A stretch of DNA of 24,189 nt from F23-B02 sp963633225 (GTDB lineage Bacteria; Bacillota; Clostridia; Oscillospirales; Oscillospiraceae): NCBI GenBank assembly GCA_963633225.1, contig CAVGXR010000026.1, forward strand, positions 1-24,189, in the 5' to 3' direction. This document shows, piece after piece, positions 14,829-23,116 of this stretch. Below the pieces are notes generated by a model. The model saw nothing but the letters and a program-made list of their open reading frames with translations. It did not search any database and was not told where the DNA came from. How positions within the stretch are numbered: the first letter of the stretch is position 1; each line of letters opens with the position of its first letter. The translations under genes were made by a program, and so were the position numbers.

Positions 14829-16893
14829 GTTTTAACCTCCAGCTCGGTGTCGTTTTGGCAATAAAGCCTTCGCACACGCACAATACGGGCGAGAGCAGAA
14901 GTATGATGACGATCTCGCTTATTATCGCGCCGCGTGCAAGCAGGGCGCACATACCGCGCACGATGTAGATATCGCACACGAGGTACACGCCGAAGGTAGC
15001 GGCGAAGAACACGCCCGCGCTCTGGAATATCGACTGCTGCGCCGCAGCGACGGCCTTGAGCATTGCCTCGTCGCGTGGGAGCCTTTGCAGCTCCTCGCGG
15101 AAGCGCGTTGTCAGCAGTATCGCATAGTCCACCGTTGCGCCGAGCTGCACGCAGTTTACGACAGTCGGATCGACAAACGATGCCTCCTTGCCCATGATGA
15201 CGCTTATCGAAAGGTTTATCCAGATCGCAAGCTCAATCGACAGCACCAGTATCACCGGCAGCGAGGGCGATTTGAAGCATATTGCGATAAGTATGAATAT
15301 CGCGGCTATCGACAGAACGGAGGTCACGGCAAAGTCAACATCCGTAGTGTCGATAAGCCCCTGAGTTATCGCGCCCTCGCCGGTTATGTAGGCGTTCGGG
15401 TCATAGGACTTGACTATTGCGTCCATCTCCTTGAGCTGCGCCGTCAGCTCGTCGGTCGCAGCGCCGTACTCGGAGTTTATCATCATAAGCTGCTTGCCGT
15501 CCTGCTTGCACAGGCTCATTATCTCGTCGGGGATGATATCGTCAGGTATCGCCGCGCCGACGACGGAGTTGTAAGCCAGCAGCGAGGATACGCCGTCCAT
15601 GCTCTGGAGCCTGTGCTCCATTTCAATGAGCTTTTCTGCCGGCAGGCTGTCGTCTATAATGATAAACTGCGTGCAGGCCATGCCGAAATCCGTCTTGAGC
15701 TTGCTCAGACCCTCCATTGAGGTCAGGTACGACGGCAGCGCCTTGTCCATGCTGTAGTACATTTCTATATTCTTCTGGAGAAAATATGTCGGCGCGAGCA
15801 GCGCAAGGAACAGCAGCGCAAAGGCCTTTTTGTGCTTTATCGTGAATTTGTTCAGCCGCGTAAAATTCGGCACGAAGCTGCGGTGGCGGTATTTTATTAT
15901 CTGCTTTTCAAACATCAGCACGACCGCCGGCAGAACGAATATGACCGTCAGTATGCCGAGGACAACGCCCTTTGCCATGACAAAGCCGATATCAAAGCCG
16001 AGCCCCAGCTTCATAAAGCACAGCGCCAGAAAGCCGAACACCGTCGTCAGGGAGCTTCCCATGAGCGCCGTCATCGACACCGTGACGGCCTCGGCCATCG
16101 CCTCCTCGCGTGTCTCAAAGCGCGGCTTTTCCTCAGCATAGCGGTCGATGAGGAAAATGGAATAGTCCATCGTAACGCCCAGCTGCAATACCGCCGCGAC
16201 GCACTGGGTGATAAACGATATCTGCCCGAGGAAGATATTCGTGCCCATGTTGTATATGACGGCAAGGCCGAGCGAGAACAGGATGATAAGCGGCTGGAAC
16301 CACGACTCCATCAGCACGCTCATGACCATGAGCGCAAGAACCACGGCGACGGCTATATACAGCGGTGCCTGCGTTTCGGCGATCTCCCGCGTGTCGTCAA
16401 CGACGACGGAGAGCCCGCTCAGGAACTGATCCTTGCCCAGCAGTGTTTTTATCTGCGCAATGGCCTTCAGCTGGCTGTCGGCAGAGCCGCCGGCATCGTA
16501 GCGCACGAGCATCATAGTCTGACTGCCGTCGGCGCTGTAAAATATGTTCTTCAGCGCATCCGGCAGGATATCAGCGGGTATGCCGATATCAGCAATGGTA
16601 TCGACCCATATGACCGAGGCCACGCCGTCTACCTCGAGTATTTCATTTTTAAGTGCCAGAGTCTGCTTTGGCTGCATATTTTCGGTTATGACGATGGATA
16701 TCCCTGCGGTGTTGAAGGTCTTATCGAGCACCTGCTCGCCCTGCACGGATTCAAGCTCATCGGGAAGATAGGAGAGTATATCATAATTGACCTTCGTTCC
16801 GATGAAGCCCAGAAGCGCCGGAATGAGCAGCAGCAGCGCCGCAATGAGCACCGTCTTGGGATGCCTTGCCTCCCATAGTGCGATCTTTCTCAA
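14818..16893 (-). CDS. MMPL/RND-family transporter
   Basis: 691 residues, two similar halves each with one N-terminal helix, a large extracellular loop and five or six helices. Family motifs are repeated: GVTMDYSIFLIDRYAEE in the first half, GATVDYAILLTTRFREE in the second; both Asp are the usual proton-relay positions. It should export a lipid or amphiphilic substrate using the proton gradient; the substrate is unknown. The frame is open 25 codons further upstream, but no ATG fits. TTG 16891-16893 has GAGAGGT upstream, gives SLRKIALWEARHPK as expected for the family, and lies about 28 bases after a good promoter that overlaps the discarded stretch. Co-transcribed with the lipoprotein gene. 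Confidence 0.9.
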   Translation of the reverse strand: MRKIALWEARHPKTVLIAALLLLIPALLGFIGTKVNYDILSYLPDELESVQGEQVLDKTFNTAGISIVITENMQPKQTLALKNEILEVDGVASVIWVDTIADIGIPADILPDALKNIFYSADGSQTMMLVRYDAGGSADSQLKAIAQIKTLLGKDQFLSGLSVVVDDTREIAETQAPLYIAVAVVLALMVMSVLMESWFQPLIILFSLGLAVIYNMGTNIFLGQISFITQCVAAVLQLGVTMDYSIFLIDRYAEEKPRFETREEAMAEAVTVSMTALMGSSLTTVFGFLALCFMKLGLGFDIGFVMAKGVVLGILTVIFVLPAVVLMFEKQIIKYRHRSFVPNFTRLNKFTIKHKKAFALLFLALLAPTYFLQKNIEMYYSMDKALPSYLTSMEGLSKLKTDFGMACTQFIIIDDSLPAEKLIEMEHRLQSMDGVSSLLAYNSVVGAAIPDDIIPDEIMSLCKQDGKQLMMINSEYGAATDELTAQLKEMDAIVKSYDPNAYITGEGAITQGLIDTTDVDFAVTSVLSIAAIFILIAICFKSPSLPVILVLSIELAIWINLSISVIMGKEASFVDPTVVNCVQLGATVDYAILLTTRFREELQRLPRDEAMLKAVAAAQQSIFQSAGVFFAATFGVYLVCDIYIVRGMCALLARGAIISEIVIILLLSPVLCVCEGFIAKTTPSWRLKHES

Positions 16894-16927
16894 GCTCTTA
16901 CCTCTCGAACAATTGAGTATTTTGTCA

Positions 16928-16956
16928 ATAATATCGCAAATCGGCGCATTTTTCAA
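16928..16956 (-). promoter_or_regulatory. Promoter of the MMPL-lipoprotein operon
   Basis: On the minus strand TTGAAA (16951-16956), 17-base spacer, TATTAT (16928-16933). The start would be near 16921, which supports TTG 16893 as the MMPL start. Confidence 0.7.
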
Positions 16957-16979
16957 GCTTGCGCACACTTCTTTTACTC

Positions 16980-17008
16980 TTGCTTAATATTCTTATTGTT
17001 GGTATACT
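16980..17008 (+). promoter_or_regulatory. Promoter of the FHA-domain gene
   Basis: TTGCTT (16980-16985), 17-base spacer, TATACT (17003-17008), 26 bases ahead of the start codon. It is back-to-back with the MMPL promoter; the two -35 boxes are 23 bases apart. Confidence 0.65.
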
Positions 17009-17033
17009 GGATATAAAAGATGGAGGTGCAGTC

Positions 17034-17369
17034 ATGGCAGGAGATAAATTCAAGGGACTTTTTGATTTTATAAACAACTTCGGGGACTCAACGCTCAACT
17101 CCTCGGTGCATGAGCCCGCCAGCGGCAAGACCGAATGGATATTTGGCCGCAGCGAGGACTGCGACTTCGTTTACTCCGCGCCCAAGGCCTCGCGCCGGCA
17201 TTTTGCCATTGAGCTGCACGACGGGCACTATTACATACAGGACCTCGGCTCGACAAACGGGACGTATGTAAACGGCAAACGCATCGACCGCAAGGAGCGC
17301 ATCTTCTCCGGCGACGTGATAACGATGGGCGGAGTGGATATAGTATTTTCAAAGGATATGCTGTTTTGA
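17034..17369 (+). CDS. Small single-domain FHA protein
   Basis: 111 residues made almost only of one forkhead-associated domain, a phosphothreonine-peptide binder. Visible core motifs: FGRSEDCDFV (GR of strand 3-4 loop), SRRHFAIEL (Ser and His that contact the phosphopeptide backbone) and DLGSTNGTYVNGKRI (the STNGT loop with Asn). The binding residues are intact. The N-terminal about 30 residues (MAGDKFKGLFDFINNF) may form a helix. ATG 17034 follows GGAGGTG; longer in-frame starts upstream would include the promoter. It stands alone between a promoter and a terminator, divergent from the MMPL operon. No intact Ser/Thr kinase is in the window; the only kinase-like protein is the degenerate one at 225-1652. 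Confidence 0.88.
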   Translation: MAGDKFKGLFDFINNFGDSTLNSSVHEPASGKTEWIFGRSEDCDFVYSAPKASRRHFAIELHDGHYYIQDLGSTNGTYVNGKRIDRKERIFSGDVITMGGVDIVFSKDMLF

Positions 17370-17376
17370 AGGCAAC

Positions 17377-17404
17377 AAAATCCCGACCGGCAGGTCGGGA
17401 TTTT
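17377..17404. terminator. Bidirectional terminator between the FHA and anti-sigma genes
   Basis: Arms AAAATCCCGACC (17377-17388) and GGTCGGGATTTT (17393-17404) pair perfectly around GGCA, with T/A runs on both sides. The FHA stop is at 17369 and the convergent anti-sigma stop at 17415. Confidence 0.9.
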
Positions 17405-17414
17405 TATGCCAATC

Positions 17415-18395
17415 TCAGCTTTTTTTCAGGAAAAAGCGCACGAGGATGATGCCGAGGATGGCAGCTATGGCCATGAAAACATAGACAGCGCCGGTCTCGG
17501 CTGCGCCGACACCGCCCGCCCAGCTCTGATCGACGCTCTCGTCGGTGTACTGTGCGGTCACGTCGTTTCCGTTCTCGTCAAGAAGCTTCACCGAGCGTAT
17601 CGAAAACGCAGCGACCGTATCCAGCCCGTCATACTCAAGGCCGAGCATTTCCGTAAGCTCGCTGAAGCTGTAGAGCTTCAAAAAGTCGGGACTGTCGATA
17701 TCCACGGTCATGGATGCGGCCTTTATGAAGCCGCCGTAGTAGACATGAAAGCTGAGCTCGGCAGAATATATGCCGCGGCAGTTGTAGGCTGCAAGCATAT
17801 AGGTCTCGCTCTCCGAACGGTTCAGACCGGCTATACCGGCGGTCTTCTGCGACGGGGCGACTATCGAGTCAAGCGGTCTGTAGCGCCCGTTTATGCCGCG
17901 CTCGAGCTCGACGAAGCCCTGAATATTATCCTCCGTGTCGGCGGTGTAGAAAAGATACAGCCTGTCGCCGCGCTCTGCCCATGCGTGCACGGTCAGCGGT
18001 GTGCCCGTCACGAGCTTGGGCGGCTCTTCGCCGGAATACGGCGCGGGCATATCCTGCGTGACAAAGTCCTCGACGGCAGCCAGCCGCCCAGCCTCAGTGT
18101 TCTGATACTTAAACTCCGACGAATACAGCAGACACATAACGGCCACCGTGACCAGCGCCGCCAAAAGCGCGGAGAGCAGCTGCCGCAGCCTGTATCTGCG
18201 CAGAAAGCCGAGCTTCGGCGCGGGCGCACGCTCAACGGCGGGCTGCGAGCGCATTTCCGCCTCTATCCTGCCGCAGTCGGGGCAGGAGGCAAGATGCTCA
18301 CTGACGAGCTCCGAGGTCCCGCTCTCCGTCAGCCCCTCAATGTATGCCGGCAGCAGATCGCGCACCACGCAGCACGATAATTTGTTCTCATTCAT
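17415..18395 (-). CDS. Zinc-finger anti-sigma factor with large extracytoplasmic domain
   Basis: 326 residues. The N-terminus carries the anti-sigma zinc motif: Cys8/Cys9, then HLASCPDC with His34, Cys38 and Cys41 (H-x3-C-x2-C). A transmembrane helix follows at about 73-91. Residues about 92-300 form an extracytoplasmic domain of no recognised family with Tyr-rich strands (FHVYYGGFIKAASMTVDID). A second helix lies at about 302-322 (VYVFMAIAAILGIILVRF) with a short basic tail. It should hold the upstream sigma factor at the membrane until an envelope signal arrives. Its ATG (18393-18395) overlaps the sigma stop by eight bases and has GAGGTG upstream. The frame is open further upstream but that part is a shadow of the sigma gene. 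Confidence 0.85.
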   Translation of the reverse strand: MNENKLSCCVVRDLLPAYIEGLTESGTSELVSEHLASCPDCGRIEAEMRSQPAVERAPAPKLGFLRRYRLRQLLSALLAALVTVAVMCLLYSSEFKYQNTEAGRLAAVEDFVTQDMPAPYSGEEPPKLVTGTPLTVHAWAERGDRLYLFYTADTEDNIQGFVELERGINGRYRPLDSIVAPSQKTAGIAGLNRSESETYMLAAYNCRGIYSAELSFHVYYGGFIKAASMTVDIDSPDFLKLYSFSELTEMLGLEYDGLDTVAAFSIRSVKLLDENGNDVTAQYTDESVDQSWAGGVGAAETGAVYVFMAIAAILGIILVRFFLKKS

Positions 18396-18885
18396 TGTTT
18401 TCACCTCTGATGATCTCCGCAAGCTCCTGCTTGCCGCGATAAAAACGCACCCTCGCCCAGACCTCGCTGCGGCCAAGTATCTCGCCGATATCGCGGAAGG
18501 AAAAATCGCCCGCAATGCGCAGGTGTATGACCTCCCGCGTGTCCGCATCGAGCCTCTGCATCGCCCGATAGAGCCGCTTTCGCTCGTCGCGCCGCTCCAC
18601 GAGCAGCACCGTATCGTCTGGCGCTGCGATGCTCTCGGCAAAGCTATCGTCCAGCGGTGCCGTCCTCGACCTGCGCTCAAGCTCCTTATACCACAGCCTT
18701 TTTGCTATCGCGCACAGCCAGACCTGCGGTGAAGCCTCGCCGCGATATGAGTCAAGACTCTTGAGCGCCCTGTAAAACGTCTCCTGCGTCAGCTCCTCGG
18801 CAGTGCCGGCCTCGCCGCACAGTGAGAACAGATAGCGGTAAACACGCTTTGCGTGCTCGGTATAGATATCGTCACCTCTCGCCAC
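18388..18885 (-). CDS. ECF-type RNA polymerase sigma factor
   Basis: 165 residues, the two-domain ECF form. Region 2 is AEELTQETFYRALKSLDSYRGEASPQVWLCAIAKRLWYKELERR; region 4 is LDADTREVIHLRIAGDFSFRDIGEILGRSEVWARVRFYRGKQELAEII, a helix-turn-helix that reads the -35 box. Start choice: GTG 18892-18894 touches the AGGAGG site itself, so GTG 18883-18885, seven bases after GGAGGT, was taken. Upstream on the minus strand there is GTAACGAATGG and a TCGAA / ACTAATAG stretch which may be an autoregulated promoter, but the spacing does not fit a standard ECF promoter and it is not called. Cotranscribed with its anti-sigma factor. Confidence 0.92.
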   Translation of the reverse strand: MARGDDIYTEHAKRVYRYLFSLCGEAGTAEELTQETFYRALKSLDSYRGEASPQVWLCAIAKRLWYKELERRSRTAPLDDSFAESIAAPDDTVLLVERRDERKRLYRAMQRLDADTREVIHLRIAGDFSFRDIGEILGRSEVWARVRFYRGKQELAEIIRGENNE

Positions 18886-18944
18886 GGACTTCACCTCCTT
18901 ACAGCTATTAGTTCTTTTCGAAGACCATTCGTTACGGCGATTTT

Positions 18945-18977
18945 GAAAAAAGCCCAGGCACTTTTGCCTGAGCTTTT
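18945..18977 (-). terminator. Terminator of the glyS-nadE operon
   Basis: On the minus strand AAAAGCTCAGGCA and TGCCTGGGCTTTT (plus coordinates 18965-18977 and 18948-18960) form a stem with one G-U pair, loop AAAG, followed by T. It starts 15 bases after the nadE stop at 18992. Confidence 0.8.
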
Positions 18978-18991
18978 AAACTGTTGAGGTT

Positions 18992-20896
18992 TTACTCCTT
19001 TGCTGCGCTGTCAACGGAGGCCATGAACAGGCTGTTCTCCGCATCCGAGGGGATGAGGAAGCCGGTACGCGGCGAGACAGAGAAGGCCTCGACGCTCGGG
19101 CCGTCCATCAGGCAGCTGCGCTTGAACTGCTGGCTGAAATAGCGCTTGCAGTAGCTGCGGAGCCACTTGGTGAGCTCCTCGTCGGAAAACTCGTCGCCGT
19201 AGGCGGCCTTTGCAAGGCGCATGGTCTTGGCCGGAGAGAAGCCGCAGATCATCATCTTGTGCGTGAAGAAGTCCTGCAGGCTGTACGAGCCTACATTCTC
19301 CTCGCTCTTCTGCTCGATCTGATCGTCGTGTATCGGCAGCAGCTCCGGCGTTACGGGGCAGTCGAGAACGTCCCACAGAGCCTCGGCAAGGACCTTGTCC
19401 TCGGTATGCTGGGCAATGTAGCGAACGCCTGCGCGGACCTGAGTCTTGGTCAGGCCCATGTTCACATCGTACATGCTTGTGTGGTCGCCGTTGTAGGTGC
19501 ACCAGCCGTCAACAAACTCGCTGAGATCCTCTGTGCCGACGTCAAGGCCGTTTACCTTGTTGGCTATATCCATGAGCACCTGCGTGCGCTCACGCGCCTG
19601 CGCATTCTCAAAGGCGATGGAGTAGTCGTCGTGGGCGTGGCCGATATCGTCAAAGTGCTTGTAAACGCTCTCGCCGATGTCGATAACGCGAACCTCCGCG
19701 CCGACCTGCTCGGCGACGATGATGGCGTTGGACTTCGTGCGGGAGGAGGTGCCGAAGCAGGGCAGCGTGCAGGCAACGACGTTCGTCGAGGGCAGACCCA
19801 TGCGCTTCACGGCCTCTGCGCAGACCATAACGGTCAGCGTCGAATCAACGCCGCCGGAGATGCCGACGACGCAGTGGTCAAGACCGGCGTAGCTCATGCG
19901 CTTTACAAGGCCGGAGACCTGAATGTCTATCATCCTGCGGCAGTAGTTGCCCATGTCCTTTTCAAATTCAGGCAGATGCGGCAGCTTGCGGTAAGTGCGC
20001 GTAAGCTCCGTTTCGCAGACCTCCTCGCCCCAGTAGAGCTCGGAGTGGCTGTACTTATACTGGCTTCTGCCGTATTTGCCGCTCTTGCGGCGGAGGTTTT
20101 CAAGATACTCGATGTCGAGCTCAGAGACGACAAAGCAGTCCTCGCACTCATCGGATGCGAGTACCTCACCGTTTTCGGCTACCATGCACAGGCCGGAGTA
20201 GACGTTGTCGGTCGTGCTCTCGCCCTTGCCGGGAGCTGCGAGAACGATGCCGCAGCTGAGGTGCTTGGAGCGGTACTTGACAGAATCGGTGGCCTCGATG
20301 GTGGAGCTGACGGTCGCGGGGAAGGATGCAAGCGAGGCTATGACCGTCGCGCCTGCAAGAGCGTGGCGAGCTGCCGGAGAGTCTATGGCATCAGCGTCAG
20401 CGCCGAGCTCGACCGCAACGGAAAGTCCGGGCAGAACGTCGCTGGTGAACAGCAGCTCGGTATCAAAGAATGCGTCGAATTTTCCGCACACCGTCTCCTC
20501 GCCGCCCTCGTCGTCGGCTGCGGCAAAGACCGTGCCGTCGGTTTCGGAGCGGGGGACAAGACCCAGAAGCTCACCGTCGGACACGACCGCCGCGACGCTG
20601 TACAGCGCACCGCCTCTCGGCGCGTAGGGCAGGCCGACCACGACGAGCATGTCGCTTCCGGCGCTGGCCTCGATGACTCTTTCAAGCGCTGCCTCCGCGC
20701 CGCGCAGGAGCACTCTGTGGCCGAAAAGGTCATAGCAGGAGCAGCTCGTGAGCGTGAGTTCGGGGAAAACGAGCAGCTTTACGCCCTTTTCGGACGCTTT
20801 TTTCATGCACTCGATGACCTGACCGGCGTTATATTCCGTGTCGGCGACCTTGATCATCGGAGATGCGGCTGCAACTTTAATAAATCCGTCTTTCAT
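18992..20896 (-). CDS. nadE: NAD+ synthase, two-domain form with degenerate glutaminase half
   Basis: 634 residues. The C-terminal half is a good NAD+ synthase: PP-loop SGGVDST at 347-353, ENAQARERTQVLMDIAN, GTEDLSEFVDGWCTYNGDHTSMYDVN and FKRSCLMDGP near the end; it adenylates nicotinic acid adenine dinucleotide and amidates it. The N-terminal half (about 1-290) has the nitrilase fold of glutamine-dependent enzymes. Glu46 in FPELTLT is present. However the usual VPK-x-LPNY is VPRSETDG (Arg116), and the usual EICEDLW is VAVELGAD (Glu163 at the Cys position). Two of three catalytic residues thus seem lost, and ammonia may be used directly. ATG 20894-20896 was chosen; GTG 20905 directly after the upstream stop is an alternative. 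Last gene of the operon. Confidence 0.9.
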   Translation of the reverse strand: MKDGFIKVAAASPMIKVADTEYNAGQVIECMKKASEKGVKLLVFPELTLTSCSCYDLFGHRVLLRGAEAALERVIEASAGSDMLVVVGLPYAPRGGALYSVAAVVSDGELLGLVPRSETDGTVFAAADDEGGEETVCGKFDAFFDTELLFTSDVLPGLSVAVELGADADAIDSPAARHALAGATVIASLASFPATVSSTIEATDSVKYRSKHLSCGIVLAAPGKGESTTDNVYSGLCMVAENGEVLASDECEDCFVVSELDIEYLENLRRKSGKYGRSQYKYSHSELYWGEEVCETELTRTYRKLPHLPEFEKDMGNYCRRMIDIQVSGLVKRMSYAGLDHCVVGISGGVDSTLTVMVCAEAVKRMGLPSTNVVACTLPCFGTSSRTKSNAIIVAEQVGAEVRVIDIGESVYKHFDDIGHAHDDYSIAFENAQARERTQVLMDIANKVNGLDVGTEDLSEFVDGWCTYNGDHTSMYDVNMGLTKTQVRAGVRYIAQHTEDKVLAEALWDVLDCPVTPELLPIHDDQIEQKSEENVGSYSLQDFFTHKMMICGFSPAKTMRLAKAAYGDEFSDEELTKWLRSYCKRYFSQQFKRSCLMDGPSVEAFSVSPRTGFLIPSDAENSLFMASVDSAAKE

Positions 20897-20905
20897 TTTT
20901 ATCAC

Positions 20906-21250
20906 TCATTTCTCTGATTTTTGTATGTCAAATAAAGTTTCGCCATAATAGTGGATTATTATTTTCGACGATGCCTCAAAGCTGTCGGGAGCTATGACGA
21001 TCGTGAGCTTATCCCCGTTTATGCGGCAGTCCTCAACGCCGTCAACAAGCGGGAGAAGATTATCCTCGAGCTCCTGCTCGAACTCGTCGAGATGCTCGGA
21101 GTAATACTCGGTCGTGTGCGGGCAGGTGTACTTATCGCCGAGGGGAGCCTCGCTCGTGAAGCAGAACACCATGAACACCGCAAACAGGATGAGGAACATT
21201 ACGCAGCCTATGGGTTTTATCGCCTTAACAAAGCCTTCGCCTGCCGTCAT
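20906..21250 (-). CDS. Small membrane-anchored protein of unknown function
   Basis: 114 residues, not recognised. One transmembrane helix (about 14-31, IGCVMFLILFAVFMVFCF) follows a short basic N-terminus; the remaining about 80 residues are acidic and predicted outside the membrane (TTEYYSEHLDEFEQELEDNLLPLVDGVEDC, then KLTIVIAPDSFEASSKIIIHYYGETLF). There is no lipobox. ATG 21250 has GGAGGT upstream and overlaps the stop of the LtaS-like gene by four bases; its own stop is immediately followed by the nadE start region. The position suggests a role with the envelope enzyme rather than with nadE, but that is only an inference. Confidence 0.75.
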   Translation of the reverse strand: MTAGEGFVKAIKPIGCVMFLILFAVFMVFCFTSEAPLGDKYTCPHTTEYYSEHLDEFEQELEDNLLPLVDGVEDCRINGDKLTIVIAPDSFEASSKIIIHYYGETLFDIQKSEK

Positions 21251-23106
21251 GACACTACCTCCGAATACAAAAAGTTTCGTCTCATATAATACTGCACCCT
21301 GTACATCAGCTGCTCGGCATCGAGCCGGCTGCCGCTTACGCTGTCTGTGACCTCACCGTCTATGAGATAGAAGCCGGAGGTGTTTATAACGGGAAGCTCC
21401 GCCTGTACGTCGTTCATGAACTGCATATAGGCCGTGCCCTCCCAACCGAGAAGCGAAAACAGCTCGTTCATGAGATAGCAGGGGCTTATGTCCGGCCCCT
21501 GACCGGCAAAGTCGCTGCCGCACATCTCCTTGGCGGCATCGTTTGCCCAGATGAGATAGCGCGTGGTGTAGTAATTTCTGAAGCCCTCCGTGGTCGAGCG
21601 GTCAAGGCTTATGCCGAGCTCGGTATAGCACTGGCTGCCGTCGCCGAGCCACGGCTTGTGGTCGCCGTATACGACCAGCACGACAGGCTCGTCCATCGCC
21701 CCGAGCTCTTCCTTGAGCTCGCAGAGGTTTTCTATCGTATTTTTGACCGAGCCGAGGTAATTGTTGATAACGTAGTAGCTGTACTCGGAAACATCGCCGT
21801 TCCACAGCTCCTCGCCCCAGATGAGCTCATCGCTGCTGTACGGTCCATGCCCCTGATAGCTGACGTTGAACGAGAAAACATCCTTGCCGGATGCAATATC
21901 GGACTTGAAAAGCTTCAGCATCTCGGGGAAAAGCTCGTCGTCGGTGCTCGTCGGATAGCCGTATTTTTCGTAATATCCCTCGGTGTACAGATAATCCTCG
22001 AAGCCGAGATAGGTGTTTACATTATATCTATTGTAGAAGGTGCGCAGGCAGGGGTGACTGCCGTTTGCCGTGTAGCCCTGCTCACGCAGATACCAGACGT
22101 AGGAGTTTACGCTGCTGCGGTAATCCTTGAGCTCGGAAAAGCCGGTGAGGAAGCAGCGCTCGGTGTCTATCGTGCCGCCGGCAAAAACGTTCGTCAGCAG
22201 GTTCCCCGTATAGCTTTCGGCCTCGAGCGCGTGATAGGCGGCGTATATATCCTCAACTCCCTCAAGTCCCACCGTCGTAAGATCGGAAAAGGCCTCGAGC
22301 TGAATGGCAAGTATGTTCACCTTGCCGTCCTCGGGAATATCTGAATCACTGTAAGATGAGAGAGTGCTTTCGGCCTCTGCCTCGTCGTAGCCGTCGGGCG
22401 GAGTGTCGATAGCGGTGCTGATGCTGTGGATAAACGGGTACACAAAGCCCTTGGAAACGAAAACATCCGTCGCCTCCCAGCGGCTCGCGTGCTCGAAATT
22501 TGCCGTTTTCTCATCGTAGACCGAAGCGCTGGAGTAGACGAGCTTCCACAGCGGCCATACGCTCAGCGCGATAAGGGCGGCAATGGCTGCCCTCACTCTG
22601 CCGGATGAGCGGCCGCGCACGAAGAAGAACAGAAGCAGTGCTCCGACGGCGACGCAGACAAGGCAGAGGGCTATGCGCTTTGTGAACGTGATATTATAGT
22701 TTGCCGATACGCCCAGCGCCGTATGTATCGCCGTGATGTCGGAAAACATGAACGGATCGTCGCGGAATTTGAGCTTGAAGTAGTTTCCCACCGAGGCCGT
22801 CACGAAGATCGCCGACGTGCCCAGAAACGAGATCCACGCCCTGTTTATAAGGCAGTAGAGCAAAAGCTCAAACAGGCACACAGGCAGAAAGTTCAGAAAG
22901 AATATCAAAGGGTGCCGAAAATAGTCCAGCAGCATTTCGTAGCTGCCCATGCCGATGCCGAGAAACAGCGTCAGGCAGCATATCCCCGCCGCAGAAACGG
23001 CGAGCATTCCGTAATTCCACAGGTAAAAGCAAAAGCGCCGGCGCTGTCCGGCACAGGCGGGAATGTCTGTGCCGAACAGAAAATGCTGCTCTTTGGTGCC
23101 GGTCAT
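21247..23106 (-). CDS. LtaS-like membrane sulfatase/phosphoglycerol transferase
   Basis: 619 residues. Five hydrophobic helices (about 31-50, 66-86, 93-110, 144-163, 170-190) precede an extracellular alkaline-phosphatase-superfamily domain. Metal and catalytic residues of LtaS/OpgB-type enzymes are visible: Glu271 in LAIQLEAF, nucleophile Thr312 in AGGTIDTERCFLTG, SYQGHGPY, and VVYGDHKPWLGD with the Asp-His metal pair. It probably transfers phosphoglycerol (lipoteichoic acid or another polymer/glycolipid); the exact substrate cannot be read from sequence. ATG 23106 lies ten bases after the glyS stop with TGAGG upstream. The four-base overlap with the next gene indicates coupling. Confidence 0.87.
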   Translation of the reverse strand: MTGTKEQHFLFGTDIPACAGQRRRFCFYLWNYGMLAVSAAGICCLTLFLGIGMGSYEMLLDYFRHPLIFFLNFLPVCLFELLLYCLINRAWISFLGTSAIFVTASVGNYFKLKFRDDPFMFSDITAIHTALGVSANYNITFTKRIALCLVCVAVGALLLFFFVRGRSSGRVRAAIAALIALSVWPLWKLVYSSASVYDEKTANFEHASRWEATDVFVSKGFVYPFIHSISTAIDTPPDGYDEAEAESTLSSYSDSDIPEDGKVNILAIQLEAFSDLTTVGLEGVEDIYAAYHALEAESYTGNLLTNVFAGGTIDTERCFLTGFSELKDYRSSVNSYVWYLREQGYTANGSHPCLRTFYNRYNVNTYLGFEDYLYTEGYYEKYGYPTSTDDELFPEMLKLFKSDIASGKDVFSFNVSYQGHGPYSSDELIWGEELWNGDVSEYSYYVINNYLGSVKNTIENLCELKEELGAMDEPVVLVVYGDHKPWLGDGSQCYTELGISLDRSTTEGFRNYYTTRYLIWANDAAKEMCGSDFAGQGPDISPCYLMNELFSLLGWEGTAYMQFMNDVQAELPVINTSGFYLIDGEVTDSVSGSRLDAEQLMYRVQYYMRRNFLYSEVVS

Positions 23107-23116
23107 TACTGCAGCC

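Noticed and set aside
15832..16878. Plus-strand open frame of 348 codons
   Set aside because: Antisense to the MMPL gene; Arg/His-rich composition typical of a shadow frame in GC-rich coding DNA.
18901..18945. Autoregulated ECF promoter ahead of the sigma gene
   Set aside because: GTAAC and a TCGAA/ACTAATAG stretch are present on the minus strand but spacing does not fit the usual 16-17 bases to a CGT-type -10; left as a remark only.
19259..20917. Plus-strand open frame of 552 codons
   Set aside because: Antisense to nadE, which has clear motifs throughout; the plus frame shows none.
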